A stretch of 38,182 bases of DNA, taken from Thermoflexales bacterium (lineage in GTDB: Bacteria; Chloroflexota; Anaerolineae; J036; Brachytrichaceae). The stretch lies in assembly GCA_025056965.1 (NCBI GenBank), contig JANWVF010000117.1:1-38182 (forward strand). Direction: 5' to 3'. The position numbers and the translations under genes were made by a program. This document shows, in pieces, positions 8,140-16,892 of this stretch (its first letter is position 1; each line of letters opens with the position of its first letter). The notes under the pieces are model-generated. The model worked only from the letters and a program-made list of their open reading frames with translations. It had not been told where the DNA came from and searched no databases.

Positions 8140-8847
8140 CTAGCGCGTGATCTTCTTCACTACCTCTATGCCGTTGGTCCACATGTTGTAGAGGAAGATG
8201 GCATGCAGCAGGTCGCCATCGTGCGCGGGGATGCCGAGTTTTTGCGCGGTCTTCACCGGTGTGTCGTAGGTCTGCACGCAGTTCTCCGGCAAGATGACGC
8301 GCGTCTCGCGATGCTGAAGGGCGTTAGCGCGCAGGCGCAGATGCATGGCCAGTTGATACGTGCATAAGTCGGTGCAGTCGCCGACGACGATAAACGTGGT
8401 CACGTGGGGATGTTCGTCCAGCCAGCGATCGAGTCCGGTATTCTCCGATGAGGAGATGGAGTTCTTCTCGAAGACGATGAACTCGTTCGCGAAGGGCAGC
8501 TTGAGCAGCTCGGGCGCCGTCTGTGATTCGACGTCGCCGCGCACGCAGTGAGGCGGGTATTGCTTGAACTCCACGGCATCCGGCTCGTGCGCGTCCTGGG
8601 TCAGGATGAAATGGCGCACGCCGGCAGCGTAACAGTCCCGAAAGAGCTTGACGATCGGCTTGACGATGCCCTGAACGCGCGGGCTGGCCAGCGGGCCGAC
8701 GGTGCAGAAGCCATTGATGATGTCCACCGAAACGACCGCGACCTGTGACGAATCGCCGATCAGCTTCGACAATTTGGCCGTGGGCAGACGATTCAGCCAA
8801 TCTTCGACGTAGGTGATGAACGGTCGGGACTTGGTTGCCAGAGACAT
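8140..8847 (-). CDS. Isochorismatase-family cysteine hydrolase, nicotinamidase-like
   Basis: The 235-residue protein has the D-K-C catalytic triad of the isochorismatase/nicotinamidase superfamily: D42 (SVDIINGF), K128 (FEKNS) and C162 (GDCTDLC). A probable metal site like that of nicotinamidase is present: D85-x-H87 (TQDAHEPD) and H100 (YPPHCVRG). This favours a nicotinamidase-type amidase (nicotinamide to nicotinate in NAD salvage) over isochorismatase proper, but relatives with other amide substrates exist. GGAGGG precedes the ATG at 8847. It is a single gene, convergent with the upstream alpha/beta hydrolase and divergent from efp. Confidence 0.85.
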   Translation of the reverse strand: MSLATKSRPFITYVEDWLNRLPTAKLSKLIGDSSQVAVVSVDIINGFCTVGPLASPRVQGIVKPIVKLFRDCYAAGVRHFILTQDAHEPDAVEFKQYPPHCVRGDVESQTAPELLKLPFANEFIVFEKNSISSSENTGLDRWLDEHPHVTTFIVVGDCTDLCTYQLAMHLRLRANALQHRETRVILPENCVQTYDTPVKTAQKLGIPAHDGDLLHAIFLYNMWTNGIEVVKKITR

Positions 8848-9150
8848 GGTTGCCCTCCGAAGGATTGTTTGACGAGCGCAATTCTAACGACTATCGCGAG
8901 CCGCCGCACCCACAACGTACTGGTAGCGCAGATCAGGCCGCATCAGGACGTTCAACAGCAAGGTTAGGCAGAGGATAGGCGACGGCGATGCCGTCGGCCA
9001 CCCTGCCGGCTGCCCCGTCTGCCGCGCCCCACATCGGGGACGCCCCGCTTTCCATGTAGAATACCGCGTCGCTGTCGGCGAGCAGCGCGACAAGATCATC
9101 TCGACCCTCTCGGCGCGGCGCCTGAGGGGGCTGGTTGTGCAGGTGAAATC
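8848..9150. promoter_or_regulatory. Divergent promoter region between nicotinamidase-like gene and efp
   Basis: No gene is supported in this 303-base gap, which must hold promoters for both flanking genes. For efp, TAGAAT at 9057-9062 is a possible -10 element, though no good -35 is spaced from it, and AGGTGA just before the ATG at 9151 is its ribosome site. The other gene has GGAGGG eight to twelve bases before its start. No terminator or RNA gene was seen. Confidence 0.4.
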
Positions 9151-9717
9151 ATGGCAACGACATCCGATCTTCGCAGAGGTATGCTCATCCGCTACAACGG
9201 CGACGTGTGGCGCGTCCTGGAGTATCAGCACATCGCGCCCGGCAACTGGCGCGCCATGGTGCGCATGAAACTGAAGAACATCAACAACGGCAAGGTGATC
9301 GAAGACCGGGTGCGGGCCGGCAGTGATATTGACGTCGTCCAATCTGAAGTCCGCCCCGTGCAATTCCTCTACAAGGACGGTAACACCTACCACTTCATGG
9401 ATGCGGAGACTTTCGATCAGATTGCGCTAGATGAGGAATTGGTCGGTGACGCTGCCCAGTTCATGCGCGAAAACGACACGGTGAACCTGCTGGTGTTGGA
9501 TGGCTCACACATCGCCGGCGTGGAGTTGCCGACCTTTGTCACGCTCAAGGTGGTTCAAGCCGACGTAGCCGTGCGCGGTGACACGGCCACTAATGTGCTG
9601 AAGAACGTCACGCTGGAGACCGGCGCCGTGATTCAAGCGCCCAGCTTCGTCAAGGAGGGCGATTACCTCAAGATAGACACGCGCACCGGTGAGTACATCG
9701 AGCGGGTCAAGGAGTAA
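9151..9717 (+). CDS. efp: Translation elongation factor P
   Basis: This 188-residue protein is full length for EF-P, which enters the ribosomal E site and relieves stalling at consecutive prolines. The KOW-like domain I (1-65) and two OB domains are intact, with the family signature near the C-terminus reading [15 protein letters not shown]. The loop that normally carries the modified Lys or Arg (PGKG in Escherichia coli) reads [12 protein letters not shown], placing Asn at residue 32 and Trp at 33. The protein therefore cannot take a lysine-type modification or arginine rhamnosylation at that exact position. Neighbouring R34 might substitute. Long polyproline-type stalks in this genome (4201-5961) give EF-P an obvious client. 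AGGTGA precedes the ATG. Confidence 0.97.
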   Translation: MATTSDLRRGMLIRYNGDVWRVLEYQHIAPGNWRAMVRMKLKNINNGKVIEDRVRAGSDIDVVQSEVRPVQFLYKDGNTYHFMDAETFDQIALDEELVGDAAQFMRENDTVNLLVLDGSHIAGVELPTFVTLKVVQADVAVRGDTATNVLKNVTLETGAVIQAPSFVKEGDYLKIDTRTGEYIERVKE

Positions 9718-9773
9718 TCCATCGGGGAACGTCTCGCCTGACGCGCGCAGACGGAATCCGGCGCAGATGGCGC

Positions 9774-10715
9774 CTACGCGCTGGCCTTCAGCATGCGCGC
9801 CGGCATGAGCGGCCGGATGTGATACTGCCGGCTGGCTGCCGGAACGATGACGCTCTCGAAGCGGTCGAGCGTTACTTCTGCGTCGCCGCTTATGACGACC
9901 ACGCGACCAGAGATTACCGTGAGCGCGTGAAAGCTCTGCCTCTGCGTGTCGAGGACAAGCGTCTCGCTTCGGGATGCAAGTAAATCGAGGGTGAAATACG
10001 AACAGGCGACGAGTTGTTGCGCGTCGGTGTCTAACATCGGGCGCAGATGGCGCACCTGACCGACGGCATCCGGATCGGTCACAATCAGCGCTTGCTCGAT
10101 GTGCAGCGCACGACCTGCGTCGGCCGGCCGATTCCAGTCCCACACCCGATAGGTGATCTCGGACGTTTGTTGCACTTCGTAGATTAGCAGGCCGGGACCT
10201 AATGCGTGCAGCGTTCCGGCGGGCATGAAGACGGTATCGCCTTCGCGCACGGTTTGGCGCTGCACCAGATCGAGCACATGGCCGTCGCGAATCGCCTGCC
10301 GCAGTACGTCGGGCTTGACGCCCGGTTTCACGCCGGCAATGAGCTGGGCGCCGGGGGCAGCTTCCAGCACATACCAGGCCTCGGTCTTGCCGAAATGGCC
10401 CGGGCCCTCTAGGGCAACAGCCTGGGCGTCGTTCGGGTGCACTTGGATCGAAAGCCAGTCGTTACAGTCGAGCAACTTGATGAGCAATGGGAAGCGTGCA
10501 CCGGTGCGCGCAACGACCGCCTCGCCCAACAGCGCCGCGCCCAGCGCTTCGGCCAGCTCGGCCAGCGAGCGTCCGGCGTAGCGCCCGGCGGCAACCCGGT
10601 TGCGTTCATGCACGATCCAGGCCTCACCGATGGGTTGTGCGGCGTCGGGCTTCAACCGCCGGCCGCCCCACACGCGAGGATGAAATTCGGGGATGAGCTG
10701 AAGCAGTTCAGCCAT
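9774..10715 (-). CDS. manA: Mannose-6-phosphate isomerase, class I (cupin)
   Basis: The 313-residue enzyme interconverts mannose 6-phosphate and fructose 6-phosphate, feeding GDP-mannose and glycan synthesis. Zinc-site motifs of class I enzymes are present: SIQVHPND (about residues 90-97), GKTEAWYVL (about 109-117) and the cupin strand MPAGTLHALG (about 164-173). The length is that of the short bacterial form, close to Bacillus ManA. It is the last gene of a four-gene minus-strand operon, starting three bases after the stop of the GH13 lipoprotein gene, so co-expression is very likely. Position next to an alpha-glucan hydrolase suggests sugar uptake and conversion. Confidence 0.92.
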   Translation of the reverse strand: MAELLQLIPEFHPRVWGGRRLKPDAAQPIGEAWIVHERNRVAAGRYAGRSLAELAEALGAALLGEAVVARTGARFPLLIKLLDCNDWLSIQVHPNDAQAVALEGPGHFGKTEAWYVLEAAPGAQLIAGVKPGVKPDVLRQAIRDGHVLDLVQRQTVREGDTVFMPAGTLHALGPGLLIYEVQQTSEITYRVWDWNRPADAGRALHIEQALIVTDPDAVGQVRHLRPMLDTDAQQLVACSYFTLDLLASRSETLVLDTQRQSFHALTVISGRVVVISGDAEVTLDRFESVIVPAASRQYHIRPLMPARMLKASA

Positions 10716-10718
10716 GCC

Positions 10719-12344
10719 TCATCGCCAAGCGATCAAGAGCGTCCCCCATGGCGCAATCGTCGCTGCGTCGAAGGGCTGCGCGTCTCCTAGCAGGAATTCG
10801 CTGCGATCGCCGAGGGGTGCAGGCGACGCTGTAACGTCGAGCGCGACCGTCTGGCTGCGATCGCTGAAGTTGAAGATCATGGCCATCACCTCGTCGCCGG
10901 CCCAGCGCCAGATGCCCATACAGGTCGGACAGCCGGATACAACATCCATCATGCGAAAGTCGGCGCTGCGCAGCGCGGCATGTTCGTTGCGCAGCCGGAT
11001 CAAGGCGCGGTAATAGTTCAGCAACGAACCCGGATCGCCGTCTTGCTCCTCCACCGAAACGCCGTCGTTGGGACGATTATTGCGGTCGGCCGGCTTGAAC
11101 CAGGTGGTCATGCCCGGACCGGTTTCGGCAGCATACCAATCCATCGGCTCGCGGCGGAACTCGTCGTAAATCGGCCCCGGCCCTTTTACGCCCCGCATGC
11201 CGATCTCCTCACCGTAGTAAATGATGGGAATGCCGGGCGTGAGTATTGAGACGGCCGCAGCCAGCCGCATGCGCGCGGGATCACCCTCGACGGCGGAGGC
11301 GATGCGATTGGTGTCGTGGTTGGATGCGAAGCGCACGATCTGCGCACCGCGCGGATATAGGTTGAGCATGGCGCGGTAAGCCGGCTGCAACAGCAACGCA
11401 TCCACCGCGCCGTTGAGCACGCCTTTGCCCACGGCGTTCTCGCCGCCGGATAGGCGCAGATACCACGGGAAGTCGAAGAGGGCGTCGAACCCTTCATCAA
11501 AGTAACGCCGCAGCGTAGAAGGTTCGCCGTCCCAGACTTCGCCCAGCAGGACGGCCTGGGGGTGCTTGGCTTTCACCGCCTTGCGCAAATCCGCCCAAAA
11601 CCAATGCTCGACGCCGCGGGCGTAATCGGCGCGCAGGCCGTCCACCCCTAAGTCGAGCCAGAACTCCGCTGCGCTGATCAAGTAAGCGTTAACCTCTCGG
11701 TTGCCATGGTTCCACTCCGGCAGGTCGGCGATGCCGTAGAACGAACTATACGAGAGGTTGCGTGCATCTTTGAACAGAAACCACTTGGTGTAGCGTGACT
11801 GTGGGTTGCCGTAGGCGTCTTTGAAGAACGGATGGCCTTTTGAGGTGTGGTTGGCCACGAAATCTACGAAGAGGTGCATGTCGCGGCGCTTGATTTCCTC
11901 GACCAGCGCTTTGAAGTCGTCGAGCGTGCCGAATTGGGGGTTGACGGCTTGATAATCGGCGACGTCGTAACCGTGATAAGTGAGCGCCGGATAGTGCGGG
12001 TTGATCCAGATCGTGTTAACGCCGAGCGACTGGATGTAATCAAGCTTCTGCCTCAAGCCTCGCAAGTCGCCGACTCCATCGCCGTCGGAATCGTAGAAGC
12101 TGCGCACGAAGACCTGATACAGCGTCGCGTCATTGAACCAGGCTGGCGATGCGATCACCGGTCGCCGGTCGGGCGTGGGCGTTGGGCGAGCCGGGCGCGG
12201 CGTAGCGGTTGGCGCAACGATGGGCCGAGGCGAGGGCGATTGTGCCGGCGCAGGCGTAGATGCAGCGGGCGGCGTCGCACAGGCGCACAACACGGCCGCG
12301 CAAATTCCAAAGGTGATCCCAACTCGTCCCCAGCGTTTCATCAT
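10719..12344 (-). CDS. Secreted GH13 alpha-amylase-family lipoprotein
   Basis: The 541-residue protein begins with a lipoprotein-type signal (hydrophobic ICAAVLCAC, probable lipidated C22) and a Pro/Thr/Ala-rich tether (about 25-60). Then comes a GH13 barrel with the four conserved regions: DFVANHTS (I), GLRADYARG with nucleophile D240 (II), LLGEVWDG with acid/base E269 (III) and ASNHDTNR with D344 (IV). A C-terminal all-beta domain C closes it. It should cleave or transfer alpha-glucosidic bonds at the cell surface. The GDGVGDLRG motif near the start is shared with oligo-1,6-glucosidase and neopullulanase types, but exact specificity is open. AAGGAGAG precedes the ATG, which overlaps the upstream stop as ATGA. 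Confidence 0.92.
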   Translation of the reverse strand: MMKRWGRVGITFGICAAVLCACATPPAASTPAPAQSPSPRPIVAPTATPRPARPTPTPDRRPVIASPAWFNDATLYQVFVRSFYDSDGDGVGDLRGLRQKLDYIQSLGVNTIWINPHYPALTYHGYDVADYQAVNPQFGTLDDFKALVEEIKRRDMHLFVDFVANHTSKGHPFFKDAYGNPQSRYTKWFLFKDARNLSYSSFYGIADLPEWNHGNREVNAYLISAAEFWLDLGVDGLRADYARGVEHWFWADLRKAVKAKHPQAVLLGEVWDGEPSTLRRYFDEGFDALFDFPWYLRLSGGENAVGKGVLNGAVDALLLQPAYRAMLNLYPRGAQIVRFASNHDTNRIASAVEGDPARMRLAAAVSILTPGIPIIYYGEEIGMRGVKGPGPIYDEFRREPMDWYAAETGPGMTTWFKPADRNNRPNDGVSVEEQDGDPGSLLNYYRALIRLRNEHAALRSADFRMMDVVSGCPTCMGIWRWAGDEVMAMIFNFSDRSQTVALDVTASPAPLGDRSEFLLGDAQPFDAATIAPWGTLLIAWR

Positions 12345-13477
12345 GATGATGCTCTCCTTAGTTCAAAGATGGCCGGCTGCAACCCACCCAAGTTTACGCG
12401 GAAGGTCGAGCCGCGCAGCCAGACCGATGACAGTGGTGCGAGCGCGTGCTCCATCAGCCGCACCTCCCCTGTGATGAGGACGCAGCGTGCACCCGGCTTC
12501 GCTACGCGCGCGGCCTCGCGCAACAGCGCCGGATAGAGCACGAGGTTGTCGCCGTGCGAGCCGACGCGATGACCGAAAGGAAGATCGGCCGTGATAGCGT
12601 CTACGCTCCCATCCGGCAGAGGCAAGCAGCGCATGTCCCAGTCGTGCAGCTCGAAAGCGCCACGTTGGCCGGGTGCGCTCTGCAGGTAGGCCGCGATGTT
12701 CTCCCGCGCACACTCGAGGGCACGCCGGTCGGTGTCGCAGCCGATCAACCGGCGCGCCGGAGCGAGCGCGGCGCGTTCGATCAGCAGCGTGGCCGAGCCG
12801 CACCCCAAGTTGAGGTAGACATCATTCGAGGCAGGTCGGGTCAGCTGCGCCATCACATGCGCGACGGTCGCCTGCAGCGAACCGGCGACGTGGCAAACGC
12901 GCCAGTCGCGCGTGGCGAGCGGCTTGGGGGAGAGTCGCACCAGCACATCCCAAGCGGACGTTCGCCGCGCCTTGGTCGTCAAAGCGTGTTCGCCTAGGCG
13001 CATCGCGGCCGGGGCGGGGGTGAACGCCTCGCGCGCGGGCCGGATGCGGATCAACAAGTCGCCTTCCGCGCCGACCTCGCGCAGACCGGTGTGCTGCGCG
13101 ATCGCGGATTTCAGACGGGTCATCACCGTCGAGCGGTTACCCGCCGCGCCGAGCATGAAGGTTTGGTAGGCGCGACGCGGCATCACGCCGAGCGCAGTCT
13201 CGATCTGCGCGAGCAGCGCGCGCTGGTTCTGGTCGCCGAGCAGCGCGCTGGGGCGCGGCACCTCGTAGCGCCGCAGAAGATACACCGACAAAACGGTCTT
13301 GAGCGCGAGCAGTGGGCGCAGCGCTTGTGCAGAGAAGCTAATGAGGCCGGGCTGCGGCACGTGGATCTCGCGCGCGCCGAGCGCAGCCAGCTCTTGACGC
13401 GCGAATGGCTCCAAGCCGCCGATGACGTCGGCCTCGCAGCGATGCACCTCCGCAGCGTCCCTGCGATCACGACTCAC
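12341..13477 (-). CDS. THUMP-domain RNA (guanine-N2) methyltransferase, Trm14/TrmN-like
   Basis: The 378-residue protein combines an N-terminal THUMP-type RNA-binding region (about 15-150, opening ADVIGGLEPFARQELAALGA) with a C-terminal SAM-dependent methyltransferase domain. Motif I is NLGCGSAT (223-230), an acidic ribose contact is CDTD (247-250) and the catalytic motif IV is DLPFG (298-302). D-L-P-F/Y-G is typical of enzymes making m2G in tRNA (Trm14/TrmN, THUMPD3), whereas RlmL-type enzymes have NPPY. The target position is inference. The gene starts inside the end of the upstream gene (11-base overlap) and its stop overlaps the start of the amylase gene, so an RNA-modification gene is translationally coupled to carbohydrate genes. 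Confidence 0.85.
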   Translation of the reverse strand: MSRDRRDAAEVHRCEADVIGGLEPFARQELAALGAREIHVPQPGLISFSAQALRPLLALKTVLSVYLLRRYEVPRPSALLGDQNQRALLAQIETALGVMPRRAYQTFMLGAAGNRSTVMTRLKSAIAQHTGLREVGAEGDLLIRIRPAREAFTPAPAAMRLGEHALTTKARRTSAWDVLVRLSPKPLATRDWRVCHVAGSLQATVAHVMAQLTRPASNDVYLNLGCGSATLLIERAALAPARRLIGCDTDRRALECARENIAAYLQSAPGQRGAFELHDWDMRCLPLPDGSVDAITADLPFGHRVGSHGDNLVLYPALLREAARVAKPGARCVLITGEVRLMEHALAPLSSVWLRGSTFRVNLGGLQPAIFELRRASS

Positions 13478-14636
13478 GTTTCGTCGCAGGCTTGCGGGAC
13501 GCGCGCGCTCGACCTCGATCGAGAGACTTGCGGGTTGGGATGACGCACACCGGCAGACCGGCGTAGAACTGGCGCAGGGTGGGTAAGTAATCGCTGATTT
13601 CGTAGCCGTCCCAGCGCTGGCGGTCGCTCACCTGGAAGATCGCGCCGCCGACGATCGGCGATGGATAGGATCTTCCGTTCACCACCAAGGGGGCGCTCTG
13701 CAAGCGGATGTATTTATCGCACCAGTCGCGGAACTTCTCCTGGGTATATGCGTGCGCCTTGAAGCCGCCTACGCCGGCCTGGTCGAGGCCACATTCGGAG
13801 CAGTAGATGGCGCGCACGTTGGGGTCGAAGCCACAGTGCGTGAACAGGAACTCCCAGCGCCGCTCGAACCACTTCCATTCGTTGGGCCGGTCAATGTGCT
13901 GCGGGTTGGGCGAGTAAAGGTGCATGTCGAAGGCGATGAGGCCGCTGTTGTAGGCCGGGGCGTAGAGTTCGCGGATGATCTGACAGGTCTCCGGGTTGGT
14001 GAAGTCGGGGCAGCCCATCGAGAAGGTGCCGGCGGCGTAGGTCGCGCCGCTGCCTTGCTTGATGCGCCGGGCTACCTCCAGATCAAGACGCGCGCGCCGG
14101 CGCAGGTCTTCCCCGTCTTGGCCGAGCTGGTCGGCCTCGTTTAGGCCGATGTAGATCAGGTTTCTGTCGGTCGCGCCCTCGAGGCCGTTGATGATTTGCT
14201 CGACGCTGGGCACCACGCCGTGATCAAAGAAGCGGCGCACCATCACCACGGCGTCGGGGTGAGCGCGCTTAAGCTGGCTGGCGCCGGCGAAGTTGTTCAT
14301 GCACAGGAAGAACTTGCAGCCGCGCCGCGCTTCCTCGAACGCGACTTCGCTGTTGGTCATAGCATGGATGCCCAGCTTGAACGGGGCATCGGGAGGGACG
14401 GGCATGGACTCGAACTCGAGCCAGGTCGTGGAAACGAACGCGCGCACAGGGCCGTCTTGCTTGTTGACGCTGACGCGCAGATCGTTGCCGCTGACCTGCA
14501 AAGCGACGGCTGCCCAACCGTTTTCAACTGAGAGCACATCCACTTCAGCCCCTCTCTCCAGCATGCCGATGATAGGCGCATCAAGACCGGGGCTCTGGCG
14601 TACGTTCAGCAACTGGGCTGTGACCGTCGCTTTCAT
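13467..14636 (-). CDS. SH3b domain plus TIM-barrel glycoside-hydrolase-like protein
   Basis: Residues 1-75 form a bacterial SH3 domain (LNVRQSPGLDAPIIGMLERG, VENGWAAV). The rest looks like a clan GH-A (beta/alpha)8 barrel: a candidate acid/base is the N166-E167 pair in IGLNEAD, a candidate nucleophile is E281 in YCSECG, and aromatic and histidine strands such as FDMHLY lie between. The Asn-Glu pair and the second Glu about 110 residues later are clan GH-A hallmarks, but I cannot name the family or substrate. No signal peptide is present although SH3b domains usually bind cell wall. The C-terminus is a basic Arg/Lys-rich tail. It is the first gene of the operon that runs on to THUMP methyltransferase, GH13 and manA. 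Confidence 0.7.
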   Translation of the reverse strand: MKATVTAQLLNVRQSPGLDAPIIGMLERGAEVDVLSVENGWAAVALQVSGNDLRVSVNKQDGPVRAFVSTTWLEFESMPVPPDAPFKLGIHAMTNSEVAFEEARRGCKFFLCMNNFAGASQLKRAHPDAVVMVRRFFDHGVVPSVEQIINGLEGATDRNLIYIGLNEADQLGQDGEDLRRRARLDLEVARRIKQGSGATYAAGTFSMGCPDFTNPETCQIIRELYAPAYNSGLIAFDMHLYSPNPQHIDRPNEWKWFERRWEFLFTHCGFDPNVRAIYCSECGLDQAGVGGFKAHAYTQEKFRDWCDKYIRLQSAPLVVNGRSYPSPIVGGAIFQVSDRQRWDGYEISDYLPTLRQFYAGLPVCVIPTRKSLDRGRARASRKPATKRES

Positions 14637-14727
14637 CGCATCCTCCCGAAGGTTAATCTGTGAGCATCGCGCTGCACACAGAGGCTAGGCAAGGGCGCCG
14701 CAGGCTTCACATCGCCTGCAGACTTAA

Positions 14728-14799
14728 GCGGGCAACGGGACTCGAACCCGTGATCTTCTGCTTGGAAGGCAGACGCTGTACCACCTCAGCTATACCCGC
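14728..14799 (-). tRNA. tRNA-Gly (anticodon TCC)
   Basis: Read on the minus strand, a complete cloverleaf is visible in 72 bases. The acceptor stem GCGGGTA pairs with TGCCCGC (one G-U), the anticodon stem TCTGC/GCAGA encloses loop CTTCCAA with anticodon TCC, and the T-arm ACGGG/CCCGT encloses TTCGAGT. CCA is not encoded. It stands alone between the SH3b/TIM-barrel gene start and the SPOUT methyltransferase gene. Confidence 0.97.
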
Positions 14800-14882
14800 G
14801 TCCATCAGAATTATACTTTCTCTTCGAGGATGGGCGAAAGCAAGGCTTCGCCCAAACGTTAAGCAACGTCAACGCAGCCGCC

Positions 14883-15716
14883 GTGCGCATCACAAGCTTG
14901 ACCAACCCGCGCGTGAAGCACATCGTGGCGTTGCGCGAGAAGCGCCAGCGCGATGAGGACGGCCTCATGCTGGTCGAGGGCTTTGATCCGCTGGTGTTGG
15001 CTCTGGATTGCGGCGTGCGTCCACAGGCGGTCTTCATTTGCCCCGAGCTGTTCAAGCCGGCGCGTAGCCCCAACGCGCATGCCAACCTACAGTGGCGCAT
15101 ACGCGACACCGGCGCCGAGGTGATCGAGACGACGCGGCCGGTTTTCGAGAAAATGGCCTATCGCGACGGGCCGGACGGCTGGTTGGCCGTGGTCAAGCGG
15201 CCGGATTTCTCGCTCGGCCGGCTGCCGGAGGCCCGTGAAGGCGCATCGCCGCTTTATCTTGTCGCGGAGGCAGTGGAGAAGCCGGGCAACCTGGGGGCGA
15301 TGCTGCGCACGTGCGACGCGGCCGGCGTCCATGCCTTTCTGTTCTGCGATCCCAAAGCCGACCTGACCAACCCGAACGTGGTGCGCGCGTCGCAGGGCGC
15401 GCTGTTTAGCGTGCCGGTCGCACAATGCGCCAGCGCCGAGGCCATCGCTTGGCTGCGCGCGCGGGGAGTGCGCATCGTCGCCACTACGCCAAATCCCCTG
15501 CATGGACGCTGGCCGATGAGCTACACGCAATTTGATTTCACCCAGCCCTGCGCCATCGCCGTCGGCGAGGAGAAATACGGGCTGTCCGGGATTTGGATTG
15601 ACCAGGCTGACGCCGCCGTGCGCATCCCAATGTTCGGGCGGATCAACTCACTGAACGTGGCGACGAGCGCAGCGCTGGTAATCTATGAGGCGATCAAGCA
15701 ACGCGGCCTGACATAG
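14883..15716 (+). CDS. TrmH/SpoU-family RNA 2'-O-methyltransferase
   Basis: The 277-residue protein has the two-part layout of 23S rRNA/tRNA ribose methyltransferases. An N-terminal substrate-binding region opens ITSLTNPRVKHIVALREKR, and a C-terminal SPOUT trefoil-knot domain carries all three motifs: EKPGNLGAMLRT (motif 1), IAVGEEKYGLS (motif 2) and IPMFGRINSLNVATSAAL (motif 3). It should transfer a methyl group from SAM to a ribose 2'-OH; the target nucleotide cannot be read from sequence. The GTG at 14883 is used because the N-terminus then matches the family; the ribosome site is poor. It is oriented away from the tRNA and may be co-transcribed with the following uxuA. Confidence 0.92.
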   Translation: MRITSLTNPRVKHIVALREKRQRDEDGLMLVEGFDPLVLALDCGVRPQAVFICPELFKPARSPNAHANLQWRIRDTGAEVIETTRPVFEKMAYRDGPDGWLAVVKRPDFSLGRLPEAREGASPLYLVAEAVEKPGNLGAMLRTCDAAGVHAFLFCDPKADLTNPNVVRASQGALFSVPVAQCASAEAIAWLRARGVRIVATTPNPLHGRWPMSYTQFDFTQPCAIAVGEEKYGLSGIWIDQADAAVRIPMFGRINSLNVATSAALVIYEAIKQRGLT

Positions 15717-15765
15717 GCAAATGCCGCGCAAGTCGGCCGGCCGAATTTTGTGATTCAATGGGCAT

Positions 15766-16875
15766 ATGAAACTCGGTCTGGGCCTCTACGGCAACATGCT
15801 CACTGCGGAGAACTTCCGCTTCGCCAAGCAATGCGGCGCGACGCACATCGTCGCCCACATCGTTGGTTACTTCAAAAAGCCGGATAGCCCGGTGCTGACC
15901 ACCGAAGGCTCACCGCTCTACGGCTTTGGCGTTAGCGATCCGGCGGACGGCACCTGGAACTACGAATGGTTTCGCGACTTGAAGGCGGCCATCAACGCCG
16001 AGGGGTTAGAGCTAGAGGCGATCGAGAACTTCGAGCCGGCGCATTGGTACGACGTGCTGCTCGATGGGCCGCAACGCGACGCCCAGATGGCGCGCCTCAA
16101 GCAGATCATCCGCGACATGGGCCGCGCAGGCATCCCGATCATGGGCTACAACTTCAGCTTGGCCGGCGTTTGGGGGCGTGACCAAGGTCCCTTTGCGCGC
16201 GGCGGCGCGATCTCGGTCGGCTATCACCATGCAGTCGAGACGCCGATCCCCAAAGGGATGGTGTGGAACATGGTCTACGACGTAGCGCAATTCGACCCAC
16301 AAGGTCAGCGCGGCGTGATCGAGCCGATCACGCACGAGCAACTGTGGGATCGCTTCGCGCGCTTCTTGCACGAGCTGCTGCCGGTGGCCGAAGAGGCCGG
16401 CGTGAAGTTGGCGCTGCATCCCGACGACCCACCCCTGCCGACCCTGCGCGGCACGCCACGATTGATATATCGCTGGGACTTGTACCAGCGCATGCTCGAT
16501 CTTGCGCCCTCGCCCTACAACACGATGGAGTTCTGCTTGGGCACGCTGGCGGAGATGAGCGCAGCATTTGGCAGCCGAGAGGGCTTCGCCGATTTCTACG
16601 ACATGGTGGATCGCTACAGCGCCACCGGCCGCATCGGCTACATCCACTTTCGCAACGTGCGCGGTCAGGTGCCGGAATACGAAGAGGTGTTCGTGGACGA
16701 GGGCGATGTGGATATGCTCGAGGTGTTGCGCATCTTGCACAAGAACGGCTTCGACGGCGTGTTGATCCCCGATCACACGCCGGCCATGAGCTGCGCTGCG
16801 CCGTGGCACGCCGGCATGGCCTTCGCGCTGGGGTTCATGAAGGCGGCCATCCGCCTGATCGAGCGCGGCGGATAA
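15766..16875 (+). CDS. uxuA: Mannonate dehydratase
   Basis: The 369-residue protein matches UxuA, which dehydrates D-mannonate to 2-keto-3-deoxygluconate in glucuronate breakdown. Family motifs are in place: ALHPDDPP (216-223), EFCLGT with C257, YIHFRNVRG (292-300), VDEGDVDM (310-317) and IPDHTP with H337. The metal-binding His and Cys residues of the TIM barrel are thus conserved, and length is as expected. It lies 49 bases after the SPOUT methyltransferase gene on the same strand. No other uxu/kdg gene is adjacent, but an acid-sugar dehydratase and a uronate-dehydrogenase-like SDR occur at 942-3172, so hexuronate use by the organism is plausible. Confidence 0.9.
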   Translation: MKLGLGLYGNMLTAENFRFAKQCGATHIVAHIVGYFKKPDSPVLTTEGSPLYGFGVSDPADGTWNYEWFRDLKAAINAEGLELEAIENFEPAHWYDVLLDGPQRDAQMARLKQIIRDMGRAGIPIMGYNFSLAGVWGRDQGPFARGGAISVGYHHAVETPIPKGMVWNMVYDVAQFDPQGQRGVIEPITHEQLWDRFARFLHELLPVAEEAGVKLALHPDDPPLPTLRGTPRLIYRWDLYQRMLDLAPSPYNTMEFCLGTLAEMSAAFGSREGFADFYDMVDRYSATGRIGYIHFRNVRGQVPEYEEVFVDEGDVDMLEVLRILHKNGFDGVLIPDHTPAMSCAAPWHAGMAFALGFMKAAIRLIERGG

Positions 16876-16892
16876 GGCTCGCGGTTGACCGC

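Noticed and set aside
8884-9393. Minus-strand frame covering the efp promoter and start
   Set aside because: It overlaps efp antisense, lacks recognisable motifs and has no ribosome site.
9751-9773. Small GGCGC repeat between efp and manA as terminator
   Set aside because: Five-base stem without T-tract in a GC-rich background; expected by chance.
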